Positions 46,811 to 56,356 of a DNA stretch of 64,000 nt are shown here, piece by piece. This stretch comes from Methylibium petroleiphilum PM1 (GTDB taxonomy: Bacteria > Pseudomonadota > Gammaproteobacteria > Burkholderiales > Burkholderiaceae_C). Both the position numbers and the translations under genes were made by a program. Numbering within the stretch: position 1 is the first letter of the stretch; every line of letters starts with the position of its first letter. The stretch covers positions 2,046,001-2,110,000 of the forward strand of contig NC_008825.1 in assembly GCF_000015725.1 (NCBI RefSeq), read 5' to 3'. The notes beneath the pieces were generated by a model. It saw only the letters and a program-made list of their open reading frames with translations. It had not been told where the DNA came from and did not search any database.

Positions 46811-48733
46811 TCAGCGCGAAGCGCCGGACTGCTCGGCGTCGGCGCTCTTCGCCACGCCGGTGATCTTCACCTTGTATCGTTCCTTCAGCGCCGCGTAGTA
46901 GGCCTCGTCTTCGGCCGCGCCCCAGATCTGTCCGTATTGCTGCTGCAGCCGCTTGTCGTCACCAGCCGCCGCGTCGCGCGGCAGCAGCTTGTCGACGCGC
47001 ACCACCGCGTAGCCCTCGTCGCCGAAATCGACACCCGTCCACGACGGCAGCGGCGCCGGCGAGGCCTTCATCACCGCATCGATCAGAGCGGGCGGCAGCT
47101 CCTGCTGCCGGCCGCGCGAGACCGTCATCGCGGGCTCCAGACCCTCAGGTTCGGCACCGCCCTTCCAGGCGGCGAGCCGCGCCAGGGCTTCCTTGCGCGC
47201 CAATGCCGCCGATTGCTCGACCACCACCCGCTCCCGCACCCGGTCCTTCACCTCGGCGAGCGGCAGCTTGCGCGACGGCGCGTATTCGACGATGCGGCCG
47301 GCCACCAATTGACTGCCACCCAGATCGACCGCCTCGGTGTTGCGCTTGTTGCGCAGGGTCTCGGCGGCAAACAGGGCCTCCAGGAACTTCGGGCTGGCGA
47401 GCGCGCCGGTCGTCCCCTGCGCCGGCGTGCGCGCCACGCCGGACGCCGTGCGCACCGTGAGCTTGAGCTTCTCCGCCGCCGGTTTCAGGCTGTCGGCTTG
47501 TTCGTAGACGGTGTTGCTGAAAATCTCTGCCGCTTCGGCGTAGCGGCGCTGCGCCAGCTGCTGCTTCACCTCGTTCTCGATCTCCGCCTTGACGGACTCG
47601 AAAGCCTTCTTCTCGCCGCCCCGCACCGCGGTGAGCAAAATCACGTGGTAGCCGAAATCGCTTTCCACCACCTCGCTCAGTTGCCCCGGCTTCAGTGCGA
47701 ACGCGGCGTCCTCGAAGGGCTTGACCATCGCACCGCGCGCAAAGAAGTCCAGGTCGCCGCCCTGCACCGCGGAGCCGGGGTCTTCCGAATTCTTCTTGGC
47801 CAGTTCGGCGAACTTCGCAGGGTCCTTCCGCGCCTCGGCGAGCAAGGTGGCGGCCTTGGTCCTGGCCTTCTCGCGCTGCTCGGCCGACGCGCCCTTCTCG
47901 GCCTTGATCAGGATGTGGCTGGCGCGGCGCTCTTCCGGCGCGACGTAGCGACTCTCGTTCTCCGCGTAGTATTTGCGGAGATCGTCGTCGCTGACCGTGA
48001 GGCCGGACTTGATGGCATCGAGGTCGAGCACGAGGTACTCGATCGACGCCTGCTCCGGCGTCTCGAATTCGGCAGCGTGCCGGCCATCCTTGTAATAGGC
48101 TTCGATGTCGGCGTCGGTCACGTTGACCTTCGTCACGAACTTCTGAGCCTCGAAGCGCGCGATGCGCACTTCGCGTTGCTGCAGCAGCGCATCCAGCGCC
48201 GTCGACGTGGGACGACTCGGCGCCAGCACCGTGCCACTCACGCCCTGCAGGACCTGACGCATCGCCAGATCCTGACGCAGTTGCTGCTCGAACTGCCTGG
48301 CACTCATGCCCTGCGCCGCAAGCACGTCGGCGTTCAGGCTGCCGTCGGGCTTGCGCAGGAAGGCGAGTTGCGGATCGCTGGCGAACACCCGCTGCAGGCG
48401 TTCGTCGCTGGCGGTCAGGTGCAGCTTGTCAGCCGCGACGAGCATCACACGCTCACGCACGAGGGCGTCCAGCGTGCGCTGCTTCGCCTCGGGCGTATCG
48501 AACAGCTTGAGGTCGACACCGGGGGACTGCGCCCGCAGGCGCTCGACCTGATTGCGGTGCGCCGCATCCCACTCGGCCTGCGTGATCGAGGTGCCTGCAA
48601 CCTTGGCGACGACCGCATTGCCTTCGCTCATGCCGGTGTAACCCTGCACCCCGAAGAACACGAAGGCCGGAAAGACCAGCAGGACCAGGATGAACTGCAA
48701 CAGCCGGGTGTGCGAACGAACGAATTCAAACAT
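46811..48733 (-). CDS. ppiD: Periplasmic chaperone/prolyl isomerase PpiD
   Basis: Inner-membrane-anchored SurA-like protein (640 residues) that assists outer-membrane and secreted proteins after translocation. N-terminal [14 protein letters not shown] followed by one helix ([19 protein letters not shown]), SurA-N-type chaperone region, one parvulin domain (about 255-365: [12 protein letters not shown] start, [28 protein letters not shown] end), then an inactive parvulin-like C-domain. The length and anchor identify PpiD. tRNA-His follows on the same strand. Confidence 0.93.
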   Translation of the reverse strand: MFEFVRSHTRLLQFILVLLVFPAFVFFGVQGYTGMSEGNAVVAKVAGTSITQAEWDAAHRNQVERLRAQSPGVDLKLFDTPEAKQRTLDALVRERVMLVAADKLHLTASDERLQRVFASDPQLAFLRKPDGSLNADVLAAQGMSARQFEQQLRQDLAMRQVLQGVSGTVLAPSRPTSTALDALLQQREVRIARFEAQKFVTKVNVTDADIEAYYKDGRHAAEFETPEQASIEYLVLDLDAIKSGLTVSDDDLRKYYAENESRYVAPEERRASHILIKAEKGASAEQREKARTKAATLLAEARKDPAKFAELAKKNSEDPGSAVQGGDLDFFARGAMVKPFEDAAFALKPGQLSEVVESDFGYHVILLTAVRGGEKKAFESVKAEIENEVKQQLAQRRYAEAAEIFSNTVYEQADSLKPAAEKLKLTVRTASGVARTPAQGTTGALASPKFLEALFAAETLRNKRNTEAVDLGGSQLVAGRIVEYAPSRKLPLAEVKDRVRERVVVEQSAALARKEALARLAAWKGGAEPEGLEPAMTVSRGRQQELPPALIDAVMKASPAPLPSWTGVDFGDEGYAVVRVDKLLPRDAAAGDDKRLQQQYGQIWGAAEDEAYYAALKERYKVKITGVAKSADAEQSGASR

Positions 48734-48775
48734 CGATGGCCTCGGAAGATCGATCTGTGTCGGCCCACATGCGAC

Positions 48776-48799
48776 AAAGGCGAACCGGGGTTCGCCTTT
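48776..48799 (-). terminator. Hairpin after tRNA-Val
   Basis: AAAGGCGAAC (48776-48785) and GTTCGCCTTT (48790-48799) form a perfect 10-bp stem with a 4-nt loop; on the minus strand the stem ends in TTTG. Likely terminates the hupB-tRNA-Val transcript before ppiD. Confidence 0.75.
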
Positions 48800-48891
48800 G
48801 CTGGACTGGCTCTCTTGCGCGCTCTGAGGAGAGCGCTGCTGCCGGATTCTATCGAAGCGGTCGTGGCCGTCTCAGGATGTCGACTCCGGGG

Positions 48892-48967
48892 TGGTGGGTG
48901 CTGAGGGGTTCGAACCCCCGACCTACGCCTTGTAAGGGCGCCGCTCTACCAGCTGAGCTAAGCACCC
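48892..48967 (-). tRNA. tRNA-Val (TAC anticodon)
   Basis: 76 nt with encoded CCA. Acceptor GGGTGCT/AGCACCC, anticodon loop CTTACAA (TAC), T-loop TTCGAAC. Its 5' end is only 14 bases after the hupB stop codon on the same strand. Confidence 0.95.
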
Positions 48968-48981
48968 GAGCCTGACTTGGT

Positions 48982-49254
48982 TCAGTTGAGTGCGTCCTTC
49001 AGGGCCTTGCCCGGACGAAACTTCGGCACCTTGGCCGCCTTGATCTTGATCGTATCGCCGGTGCGCGGGTTGCGCCCACTGCGCGCTGCACGCTTGGTCA
49101 CGGCAAACGTGCCGAAACCGACGAGCGATACGCTGCCGCCCTTCTTGAGCGTCGTGCGCACACCGCCGATCAGTGCCTCGAGCGCACGCGTGGCAGCGGC
49201 CTTCGAGATGTCGGCCTGCTTGGCGATGTGTTCGATCAGTTCAGTCTTGTTCAC
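48982..49254 (-). CDS. hupB: DNA-binding protein HU-beta
   Basis: Histone-like nucleoid protein of 90 residues that bends DNA as a dimer. The sequence is standard [30 protein letters not shown], and the DNA-contacting arm with [12 protein letters not shown] and the tail [17 protein letters not shown] clear AAAGGGGG-type ribosome site precedes the ATG. It is directly followed by tRNA-Val. Upstream (49255-49512) is a 258-bp stretch without a gene that should contain the hupB promoter. Confidence 0.97.
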   Translation of the reverse strand: MNKTELIEHIAKQADISKAAATRALEALIGGVRTTLKKGGSVSLVGFGTFAVTKRAARSGRNPRTGDTIKIKAAKVPKFRPGKALKDALN

Positions 49255-49512
49255 GAAAGGTACCCCCTTTGAAAGGTGTCTCTGTCTACGGTGGAAGGTG
49301 CGGGACCCAGCCCGGTGGGACGCGCTGCGGAAGGCCGCTGGGACTGCGGATCATTACAGCGGTGAGCCTGCGGGGTGTCAAGCGCGGAAGGCGATTCTAT
49401 GCGTATTCCCCCATGCAGATCGCCTACCGGGCGGGGCTCGGCGACTCGGCTCGCGTCGACGCTGCAGGCCCGACGGGACACCTTGTGGACGCGACGACAC
49501 AGCTCGCCCCAC

Positions 49513-50409
49513 TCACGCCTCGCTTCGCGTCGCACGAACCACCACGGCGACGCCCGCCGCCGTCAGGGCCAGCCCGACCAGCACGCTCAGCGACAGCGAT
49601 TCGCCGAACAGCAGCCACGCCATCAGCGCGGTGCAAGGTGGCACCAGGTAGAGCAGACTGGTCACGGCCGTCGCGGCGCCGCGCTGGATCAGCAGGTAGA
49701 GCAGCGAACTGCCGCCCAGCGTCAGCACCACGACGGACCACGCCATCGCACCGAGCAGTTGAGGGTGCCATTGCACCGGCGCCGGCTCCAGCAGCGCGAG
49801 CGGCAGCGTGACGGCCAGCGCCGCCAGCAGCTGCACGGCACTGGCAGTCCGCACGTCGCAACGCGCCACATGCTGCTTCTGGTACAGCGTACCGGCGGTG
49901 ATGCAGAGCAAGGCGAACAGCGCCAGGCCGAGGTTCGCTACCGTGACCTCGCCGCTGCCGAGCCGGTGACCTACCACCAGCAGCAGCCCGGTGAAGCCGA
50001 GCGCCAGGCCGATCCACTGCCGGGCCGACACCCGTTCGGACAGCGATCCGGTGCGGCTGATCCACACGGCGGTGAGCACCGGTTGCAGGCCGACGATCAG
50101 TGCCACGGTGCCGGCACCGATGCCCAACCGCACCGCGGCCCACACCCCACCCAGGTAGCCCGCGTGCATCAGCACGCCGGTCACGGCCAGGTGTCTCCAC
50201 TGCGCCCGCCCTTGAGGCCACGCCGCGCCGGACACCCTTACCCAGAGCACGAAGCACAGCGCCGAGAGCGCGAAGCGCCAGGCCAGGAACTTCAGCGGCG
50301 GGGCATGCGGCATGCCGTAGCGCGCAACGATGAAGCCGGTACTCCAGATCAGCACGAACAGCGCCGGCATCGCGCCGATCAACAGCGCGCGCTGCTGGGC
50401 GGGCTGCAT
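49513..50409 (-). CDS. EamA-family (DMT) exporter, paralogue 3
   Basis: 298-residue membrane protein with two EamA repeats (about ten helices; first helix LIGAMPALFVLIWSTGFIVA with the common WSTGF). Substrate unknown. Its ATG overlaps the pgsA stop by one base, so it is translated from the pgsA transcript. Confidence 0.87.
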   Translation of the reverse strand: MQPAQQRALLIGAMPALFVLIWSTGFIVARYGMPHAPPLKFLAWRFALSALCFVLWVRVSGAAWPQGRAQWRHLAVTGVLMHAGYLGGVWAAVRLGIGAGTVALIVGLQPVLTAVWISRTGSLSERVSARQWIGLALGFTGLLLVVGHRLGSGEVTVANLGLALFALLCITAGTLYQKQHVARCDVRTASAVQLLAALAVTLPLALLEPAPVQWHPQLLGAMAWSVVVLTLGGSSLLYLLIQRGAATAVTSLLYLVPPCTALMAWLLFGESLSLSVLVGLALTAAGVAVVVRATRSEA

Positions 50410-50975
50410 CACCGCACCTTGGCCCGGATCTCGGGCAAGGCCTTCTGCAGGTAATAGACCATCGACCAGATGGTCAGCGCCGCCGCGACGATGATCAGGA
50501 CGGTGCCCCACAGGTGGGTGTCGATCACGCTGAACAGATGGCCGTCAAAGAGTAGGAAGGGGATCGCGATCATCTGCACGGTGGTCTTGAGCTTGCCCAG
50601 CATGTGCACCGCGACGCTGCGCGACGCGCCGATCTGCGCCATCCACTCACGCAGGGCCGAGATCGCGATCTCGCGCCCGATGATCACCAGCGCGACCAGC
50701 GCGTTGACGCGGTCGAGCTGCACCAGGATCAGCAACGCGGCGCAGACCAGGAACTTGTCGGCCACCGGGTCGAGGAAGGCGCCGAACGATGAAGTCTGAT
50801 TCAGCTTGCGGGCCAGGTAGCCGTCAGCCCAGTCGGTGAGCGCCACCACGACGAACAGCACCGTCGCGATCAGGTTCTGCATCGATGGCGCCACCTGGAG
50901 GTAGAACACGCCGACGATCAGCGGAATCGCGACGATGCGCGCCCAGGTCAGGAGAGTCGGCAGCGTGAAGAACAT
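50409..50975 (-). CDS. pgsA: CDP-diacylglycerol-glycerol-3-phosphate phosphatidyltransferase
   Basis: First step of phosphatidylglycerol and cardiolipin synthesis in the inner membrane. 188 residues, several helices, and the CDP-alcohol phosphotransferase motif DWADGYLAR...GAFLDPVAD (D-x2-DG-x2-AR-x8-G-x3-D-x3-D), here with DG at residues 51-52 region. It follows uvrC and a lipoprotein gene on the same strand, the uvrC-pgsA order seen in many proteobacteria. Confidence 0.94.
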   Translation of the reverse strand: MFFTLPTLLTWARIVAIPLIVGVFYLQVAPSMQNLIATVLFVVVALTDWADGYLARKLNQTSSFGAFLDPVADKFLVCAALLILVQLDRVNALVALVIIGREIAISALREWMAQIGASRSVAVHMLGKLKTTVQMIAIPFLLFDGHLFSVIDTHLWGTVLIIVAAALTIWSMVYYLQKALPEIRAKVR

Positions 50976-51026
50976 GCGGGCATTGTGCCCAAGAAGGGCC
51001 GATGCCCGTGGCCATGCCGGCAGCGT

Positions 51027-51548
51027 TCAGGAATCGAGGGTACGAGGCTTGAACTTGCGGTCGTCACGGAACAGGAAGGTCTCGGTGAACTTCCAGGGCC
51101 GGGGCAGCTTCGACACGTCGCCGAACGGCGCCGCGCGTCGTACCGCATCGATGGACAGCTGGATGGTGTCCTTGGCCTGGCGCGGCTCGCGCAGCACCTC
51201 GATACGGCGCACGCTGCCATCGGCGTTGAGCTCGACCTCCAGCACCGGGATGGCCAACAGCGGCTCGGGCACCTCGCCGCTGTAGGTCATGCCCGGGTTG
51301 GCGGCGACCAGCCGGCGCGCCGCCTGCAGGCGCAGGCCGGCGAGCGTGCGTGGCGCCTCCGGGGCCGGCAGGGCCCCGGCCGACGGTGCCGGTGCGACAG
51401 GCGCCGCAGGGCGGGCAGGCGCCGGCGCCGGCTTCGGCGTCGGTGGTGCGGTAGTCGAGCAGGCGCCCAGCGTCAACGCCAGTGCGGCCCCGAGGCGGGC
51501 CACGTGCCAGCGCGTGCGTCGCGCCGACGATTCTTCAGTGCAGGACAC
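51027..51548 (-). CDS. Putative lipoprotein with TonB-C-like domain
   Basis: 173 residues. Arg-rich n-region, hydrophobic stretch and lipobox LGAC with Cys30; then a Pro/Ala linker (about 35-70) and a C-terminal domain with [19 protein letters not shown] and the late DAVRRAAPF, resembling the energy-transducing TonB C-terminal fold. Likely an envelope protein anchored by lipid. GTG 51548 has a strong GGAGGA site and overlaps the end of uvrC by 14 bases. An internal GTG at 51503 would give a shorter signal. Function unknown. Confidence 0.72.
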   Translation of the reverse strand: MSCTEESSARRTRWHVARLGAALALTLGACSTTAPPTPKPAPAPARPAAPVAPAPSAGALPAPEAPRTLAGLRLQAARRLVAANPGMTYSGEVPEPLLAIPVLEVELNADGSVRRIEVLREPRQAKDTIQLSIDAVRRAAPFGDVSKLPRPWKFTETFLFRDDRKFKPRTLDS

Positions 51549-53556
51549 GGTAGATCTCCTCCGCCAGTTCTCTCGAAATGCCATCGACGCTCGACAGGTC
51601 GTCCACGCTCGCACTGGCCACGCCGCGTGCGCCGCCGAAGCGCTGCAGCAGCTTCGCACGTTTCTTGGGCCCGATGCCGGCGATGTCCTCCAGCCGGCTG
51701 CCGCCGGTGCGCACACTGGCACGCCGGGCGCGCATGCCGGTGATCGCGAAGCGGTGGGCCTCGTCACGGATCTGTGCCACCAGCATCAGCGCGGCCGAGT
51801 CCTTGCCAAGGTAGACCTTGGCGCGGCCATCGGCGAATACCAGTTCTTCCAGGCCGACCTTGCGGCCTTCCCCCTTCTCGACCCCGACGATCAGGGACAG
51901 GTCGAGCCCGAGCTCCTCGAACACGTCGCGCGCCATCGCCACCTGGCCCTTGCCGCCGTCCACCAGCACGAGGTCGGGCAGCCGCGCCGTTCCCTGGGCG
52001 GATGCCTCGGCGAGCTTGGCGTAGCGGCGCGTCAGCACCTGGCGCATGGCCGCGTAGTCGTCGCCGGGGGTGATGCCGGTGATGTTGTAACGCCGGTACT
52101 GGGCCGGCTGCATCTTGTGCTCCTCGAATACCACGCACGAGGCCTGGGTCGCCTCGCCGGCCGTGTGACTTATGTCGAAGCATTCGATGCGGAAGCGCTC
52201 CAGCTGGTCGGGTGCCAGGTCGAGCGCATCGACCAGGGCCCGCGTGCGGGCCTGCTGCGAGCCTTCCTCGCCCAGCAACTGCGTGAGCTTGATGCGTGCG
52301 TTCTTCTCCGCCATCTCCAGCCACTGCCGGCGCTGGTCGCGCGGCTGGTGCTGGGCCGTAACGCGCACGCCGCTGGCGTCGGTCAGCGCCTCGACGAGCG
52401 CCTTGTCGATCGCATGGCTGGTGATCAACAGTGGCGGTGGCGCACCGTCGAGGTAGTGCTGGGCGATGAAGGCCTCCAGTACCCGCACCTCGACGCGGGC
52501 CTGGGGCGGGGCCACCGCGGCGACCGGCCCGGCGGCGTCCTCCATCCCCTCGAGTGCACTCGCCTCCTCGACATGCGTCGGGAAATAGGGCCGGTCGCCC
52601 AGGTGCCGGCCGCCCCGCACCATGGCCAGATTGACGCAGGCGCGCCCCCCCTGCACCACCGCGGCCAGGATGTCGGCGTCCTTGTCGAAGGCGCCGTCGG
52701 CGTTGGTCTCGACCGACTGCTGGTGCAGCACCCGCGACAGGGCCCCGAGCTGATTCCGGATCTCGGCGGCCTTCTCGAACTCCAGCGCATCGGCGTACGC
52801 CATCATCTGCGCCTGCAGCGTACCCATCACCTCCTGCTGCTCACCGAGCAGAAAGCGCTCGGCGTTGCGGACATCGCGTGCGTAGTCCGCGGCCCCGATG
52901 GCCTGCACGCAGGGCCCCGAGCAGCGCTTGATCTGGTACAGCAGGCAGGGCCGCGTGCGGTGGTTGAACACCGTGTCCTCGCAGGTGCGCAGGCGGAACA
53001 CCTTCTGCAGCAACTGGATCGATTCCTTCACAGCCCAGGCGCTCGGGTAGGGGCCGAAGTAGCGATGCCGCTTGTCGACCCCACCGCGGTAGTAGGCCAT
53101 GCGCGGATAGTCGACGGCGGCCGCCGTGCCAGCGGCAGGCGACGGCCCGCCGGCGACCGCGGCGCCGGTGATCTTGAGGTAGGGATAGCTCTTGTCGTCG
53201 CGGAACAGGATGTTGAACTTCGGGTTCAGCGTCTTGATCAGGTTGTTCTCGAGCAGCAGCGCCTCGGCCTCGGAGCGCACCACCGTGGTCTCCAGCCGAG
53301 CGATCCTGCCGACCATGTGGCCGGTGCGCGTGCCGCCATGGTTCTTCTGAAAGTAGCTCGACACCCGCTTCTTCAGGTTGCCGGCCTTGCCCACATAGAG
53401 CAGCGTCCCCTGCGCGTCGAAGTAGCGGTAGACGCCCGGCAGGCTGGGCAAGGCCGCCACCTCGATCGCCAGGCGGTCCCGCGCCTCGTCGCTGGCTGCC
53501 GCTGTTGCGGCGGCGTCGGGCGGAGGTACCGTGTCGTCGGGGGAAGCGGCCGTCAT
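51535..53556 (-). CDS. uvrC: Excinuclease ABC subunit C
   Basis: Makes both incisions in nucleotide excision repair. 673 residues: GIY-YIG domain at the N-terminus ([20 protein letters not shown]), the Cys-rich region with [16 protein letters not shown], the UVR motif ([19 protein letters not shown]), the RNase-H-like endonuclease domain with [10 protein letters not shown], and helix-hairpin-helix motifs at the end ([20 protein letters not shown]). ATG at 53556. Divergent from earP with about 42 bases between starts. Confidence 0.96.
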   Translation of the reverse strand: MTAASPDDTVPPPDAAATAAASDEARDRLAIEVAALPSLPGVYRYFDAQGTLLYVGKAGNLKKRVSSYFQKNHGGTRTGHMVGRIARLETTVVRSEAEALLLENNLIKTLNPKFNILFRDDKSYPYLKITGAAVAGGPSPAAGTAAAVDYPRMAYYRGGVDKRHRYFGPYPSAWAVKESIQLLQKVFRLRTCEDTVFNHRTRPCLLYQIKRCSGPCVQAIGAADYARDVRNAERFLLGEQQEVMGTLQAQMMAYADALEFEKAAEIRNQLGALSRVLHQQSVETNADGAFDKDADILAAVVQGGRACVNLAMVRGGRHLGDRPYFPTHVEEASALEGMEDAAGPVAAVAPPQARVEVRVLEAFIAQHYLDGAPPPLLITSHAIDKALVEALTDASGVRVTAQHQPRDQRRQWLEMAEKNARIKLTQLLGEEGSQQARTRALVDALDLAPDQLERFRIECFDISHTAGEATQASCVVFEEHKMQPAQYRRYNITGITPGDDYAAMRQVLTRRYAKLAEASAQGTARLPDLVLVDGGKGQVAMARDVFEELGLDLSLIVGVEKGEGRKVGLEELVFADGRAKVYLGKDSAALMLVAQIRDEAHRFAITGMRARRASVRTGGSRLEDIAGIGPKKRAKLLQRFGGARGVASASVDDLSSVDGISRELAEEIYRVLH

Positions 53557-53598
53557 GGTCGCGGATTGTGCAGCGTGGCCCTGTCGATAATCCCGCCG

Positions 53599-54669
53599 AT
53601 GACACAGCCGCTGCGATGGGACCTGTTCTGCCACGTGATCGACAACTTCGGCGATGTCGGCGTGTCGTGGCGGCTCGCTGCCGACCTGGCGCGGCGCGGT
53701 CAGCAGGTCCGGCTGTGGATCGACGACCCGTCGGCACTCGCCTGGATGGCCCCGGCCGGGCAACCCGGCGTCGAGGTGCTGCGCTGGGCCGAGCCGCTGC
53801 CGGACCGCGAGCCGGGCGACGTGGTCGTCGAGACCTTCGGGTGCCAGCTCCCTGCGACCTTCGTGCAGCGCATGCGGCGCCCCTGCCCGCCGGTGTGGAT
53901 CAACTTCGAGTACCTGAGCGCCGAGTCCTACGTGGAGCGCAGCCATGGGCTGCCCTCGCCGCAGCTCGAAGGTCCCGGCCAGGGGCTGAGCAAGTGGTTC
54001 CTCTACCCCGGCTTCACGCCGCGCACCGCCGGCCTGATCCGCGAACCTGAGTTGCTGCCGCGCCGTGCGGCCTTCGACGCCACGGCCTGGCTGGCATCCC
54101 ACGGCGTGCAGCGCCAGCAGGGTGAACGCGTGGTCAGCCTGTTCTGCTACGAAAACGCGGCCTTGCCAACCTGGCTGGACAGCCTGGCGGAGGTGCCTAC
54201 GGTCCTCCTGGTGACGCCGGACCGGGCGGCACGGCAGGTGCGGTCCGCGCTCGGCGACGGCGGTCGGACGGGTGCGCTGCGAACCGTGATGTTGCCCTAT
54301 CTGCCACAGGACGAGTTCGATCACCTGCTGTGGGCCAGCGACCTCAACTTCGTGCGCGGAGAGGATTCGTTCTCGCGCGCGCAATGGGCGGGCGTGCCCT
54401 TCATCTGGCAGATCTACCCGCAGGTGGACGACTTCCATGCCGTCAAGCTGGACGCCTTCCTGGACCGTTACCTCGACGCGGCCGCACCCGCCCAGGGTGT
54501 GCAGATCCGCGCGCTATGGCACGGGTGGAACGGTTTGTCCGGCGTTACCCGGCCGACCTGGCCCGAAGGGCAGGATTGGCAGCGCCTTGCCCGCGACTGG
54601 AGCGCGCACCTGGCCGCCCTGCCCGACGCCACCGACTGTCTGCTTCGCTTCGCGGCGGACAGAGGCTAA
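53599..54669 (+). CDS. earP: EF-P arginine rhamnosyltransferase
   Basis: Transfers rhamnose from dTDP-rhamnose to Arg32 of elongation factor P, which activates EF-P to rescue polyproline stalls. 356 residues of the GT-B family GT104: [19 protein letters not shown] at the N-terminus with D15 and D19 (catalytic Asp positions) and [20 protein letters not shown] with the essential Glu near residue 256. The substrate gene efp is 90 bp downstream and has Arg32. Typical of beta- and gamma-proteobacteria lacking EpmA. Confidence 0.95.
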   Translation: MTQPLRWDLFCHVIDNFGDVGVSWRLAADLARRGQQVRLWIDDPSALAWMAPAGQPGVEVLRWAEPLPDREPGDVVVETFGCQLPATFVQRMRRPCPPVWINFEYLSAESYVERSHGLPSPQLEGPGQGLSKWFLYPGFTPRTAGLIREPELLPRRAAFDATAWLASHGVQRQQGERVVSLFCYENAALPTWLDSLAEVPTVLLVTPDRAARQVRSALGDGGRTGALRTVMLPYLPQDEFDHLLWASDLNFVRGEDSFSRAQWAGVPFIWQIYPQVDDFHAVKLDAFLDRYLDAAAPAQGVQIRALWHGWNGLSGVTRPTWPEGQDWQRLARDWSAHLAALPDATDCLLRFAADRG

Positions 54670-54672
54670 AAT
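54667..54672 (+). promoter_or_regulatory. Possible -10 element for efp
   Basis: TAAAAT at the earP stop codon, 88 bases before the efp ATG, with a weak TTCGCT 17 bases upstream. A promoter for efp independent of earP is plausible but only on motif grounds. Confidence 0.35.
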
Positions 54673-54759
54673 GCCGAGTTGTCTCGAAAGAAGGCGGCGC
54701 TGCCGCTGGGCAGCATGGCCGGGCCGCCACGGACCCGCCCCTTCCAACACGGAATCACT

Positions 54760-55314
54760 ATGAAACTCGCACAGGAAATCCGCGCCGGTAACGTGATCAT
54801 GCAGGGCAAGGACCCGATGGTCGTGCTCAAGACCGAATACAGCCGCGGCGGCCGCAACTCCGCCACGGTGCGCATGAAGATGAAGAACCTGCTGAACGGC
54901 TCCGGTGCCGAAGTGGTGTTCAAGGCCGACGACAAGATGGACCAGATCGTGCTCGAGAAGAAGGAGTGCACCTACTCCTACTTCGCCGACCCGATGTATG
55001 CGTTCATGGACGCCGAATACAACCAGTTCGAGGTGGAATCCGAGAACATGGGCGACGCGATCCAGTACCTCGAGGACGGCATGCCGGTCGAGGTGGTGTT
55101 TTACGACGGCAAGGCCATCTCGGTCGAACTGCCGACCAGCCTGGTGCGCGAGATCACCGAAACCGAGCCGGCCGTCAAGGGCGACACCTCGGGCAAGGTG
55201 CTGAAGATCGCGAAGCTGGCCACCGGCTTCGAGATCTCGGTGCCGCTGTTCGTGCAGACCGGCGACAAGGTCGAGATCGACACCCGCACGCACGAGTACC
55301 GCAAGCGCGTGTGA
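54760..55314 (+). CDS. efp: Elongation factor P (Arg32 type)
   Basis: 184-residue three-domain tRNA-shaped protein. The loop reads YSRGGRNSA with arginine at residue 32 in place of the lysine seen in EpmA organisms, matching the adjacent EarP rhamnosyltransferase. C-terminal marks are [13 protein letters not shown](R). The ATG at 54760 follows a short leader and GGAATCACT. Confidence 0.97.
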   Translation: MKLAQEIRAGNVIMQGKDPMVVLKTEYSRGGRNSATVRMKMKNLLNGSGAEVVFKADDKMDQIVLEKKECTYSYFADPMYAFMDAEYNQFEVESENMGDAIQYLEDGMPVEVVFYDGKAISVELPTSLVREITETEPAVKGDTSGKVLKIAKLATGFEISVPLFVQTGDKVEIDTRTHEYRKRV

Positions 55315-55337
55315 GCGAACTCGCTTCGCCGCGAACG

Positions 55338-55365
55338 AGGGCACCTGCGGGTGCCCTTGCCGTTT
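55338..55365 (+). terminator. Terminator downstream of efp
   Basis: AGGGCACC (55338-55345) pairs with GGTGCCCT (55350-55357) over loop TGCG; followed by TGCCGTTT. A plausible intrinsic terminator on the plus strand. Confidence 0.7.
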
Positions 55366-55402
55366 CTGGTGCTGCACGGCGGCTGCAGGCACCATCCGGA
55401 CC

Positions 55403-56356
55403 ATGAACCCAGGGTTCGACTTCGATGCCGCCGTCGGCGCGCCCTTTCGCATGCAGCCGGGGCTGCGCAAGCTGGCGCCGGCGACGGCCCAGTTGACGGC
55501 GCTGAACCCTGCCGCACCGGCGTTCGCCGAGAAGCTCACGGTGCTGACGCGGCATGCCGGCGAAGCGCTGCTCTGCGCACCGGACTTCGACCCGCTGCCC
55601 GCGTTGCGGGCGCTGGTCCACGAGGCCGCCCGGGACCCACTCACGGCGTTGAGCGCCGATGAGGAGGGCGTCACCGCCCACCGGCTCGGCGGTCGCGTGC
55701 GCTGGGACGGCAGGTTGGCCGATGCCGGCGGCGCGGCGCCCTGGCCGCACGAAGCGGCGCTCGCCTGCCTCACGGCGATGCCGCCCGCGCAACGCCTGTC
55801 GGGCCTGCTGAGCCTCACGCTGCACGAGGATCTGGCCATCGTCGATGGCGCGCGGGCCACGCTGCCCTGGATGGCGGTCTGCCTGCCCTCGCACTGGGCG
55901 CCGTCCGAGAAGGTCGGTCGCTCCTTCGCTGCGGTGCATGGGCCGGTGGCCGACAACGCCACGCTGATCGCGGCCAGCCAGCACCTGACGCGGCTGGTCT
56001 GCCAGTCGCAACGCTGGGAGCGCTTCGTTTGGAACCTGACGACGCACCCGTCGCACGACCAGCATCCGGCCCGTCACGCGCGGCTGCCTTGGCCCGACGA
56101 CCCGCAGGCCGTGGCCGAGGCTGCTCACTGGCGCACCGAGCACCAGACCTTCATTCCGCTGCCCGCGCTGCAGCAGGCCGTGTTCACGATCCATGTGAAC
56201 GTGCAGGCGATGACGCAGGCCATCACGACGCCACGCCAGGCCACTGCATTGCATGCCGCGCTGTCGACGATGAGCGATGCGGTGCTCGCCTATCGCGGCC
56301 TCGGCCCGGCACGTGACGCCCTGCTGGTCTGGCTCGCCGCGCGCGCGTCGGCATGA
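55403..56356 (+). CDS. DUF3445 family (heme-dependent oxidative N-demethylase-like) protein
   Basis: 317 residues of the DUF3445/HODM-alpha family: FRMQPGLRKL near the start, then ADEEGVTAHRLGG and LPSHWAPSEKVGRSFAAVHGPV, with later HVRTEHQTF-like aromatic segments (WRTEHQTFIPLP). Family members bind heme and can act as oxidative demethylases of small amines with other subunits; here no partner subunits are seen. Its end overlaps the mnmC start by four bases, so the two are coupled. The function in this organism is not known. Confidence 0.8.
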   Translation: MNPGFDFDAAVGAPFRMQPGLRKLAPATAQLTALNPAAPAFAEKLTVLTRHAGEALLCAPDFDPLPALRALVHEAARDPLTALSADEEGVTAHRLGGRVRWDGRLADAGGAAPWPHEAALACLTAMPPAQRLSGLLSLTLHEDLAIVDGARATLPWMAVCLPSHWAPSEKVGRSFAAVHGPVADNATLIAASQHLTRLVCQSQRWERFVWNLTTHPSHDQHPARHARLPWPDDPQAVAEAAHWRTEHQTFIPLPALQQAVFTIHVNVQAMTQAITTPRQATALHAALSTMSDAVLAYRGLGPARDALLVWLAARASA

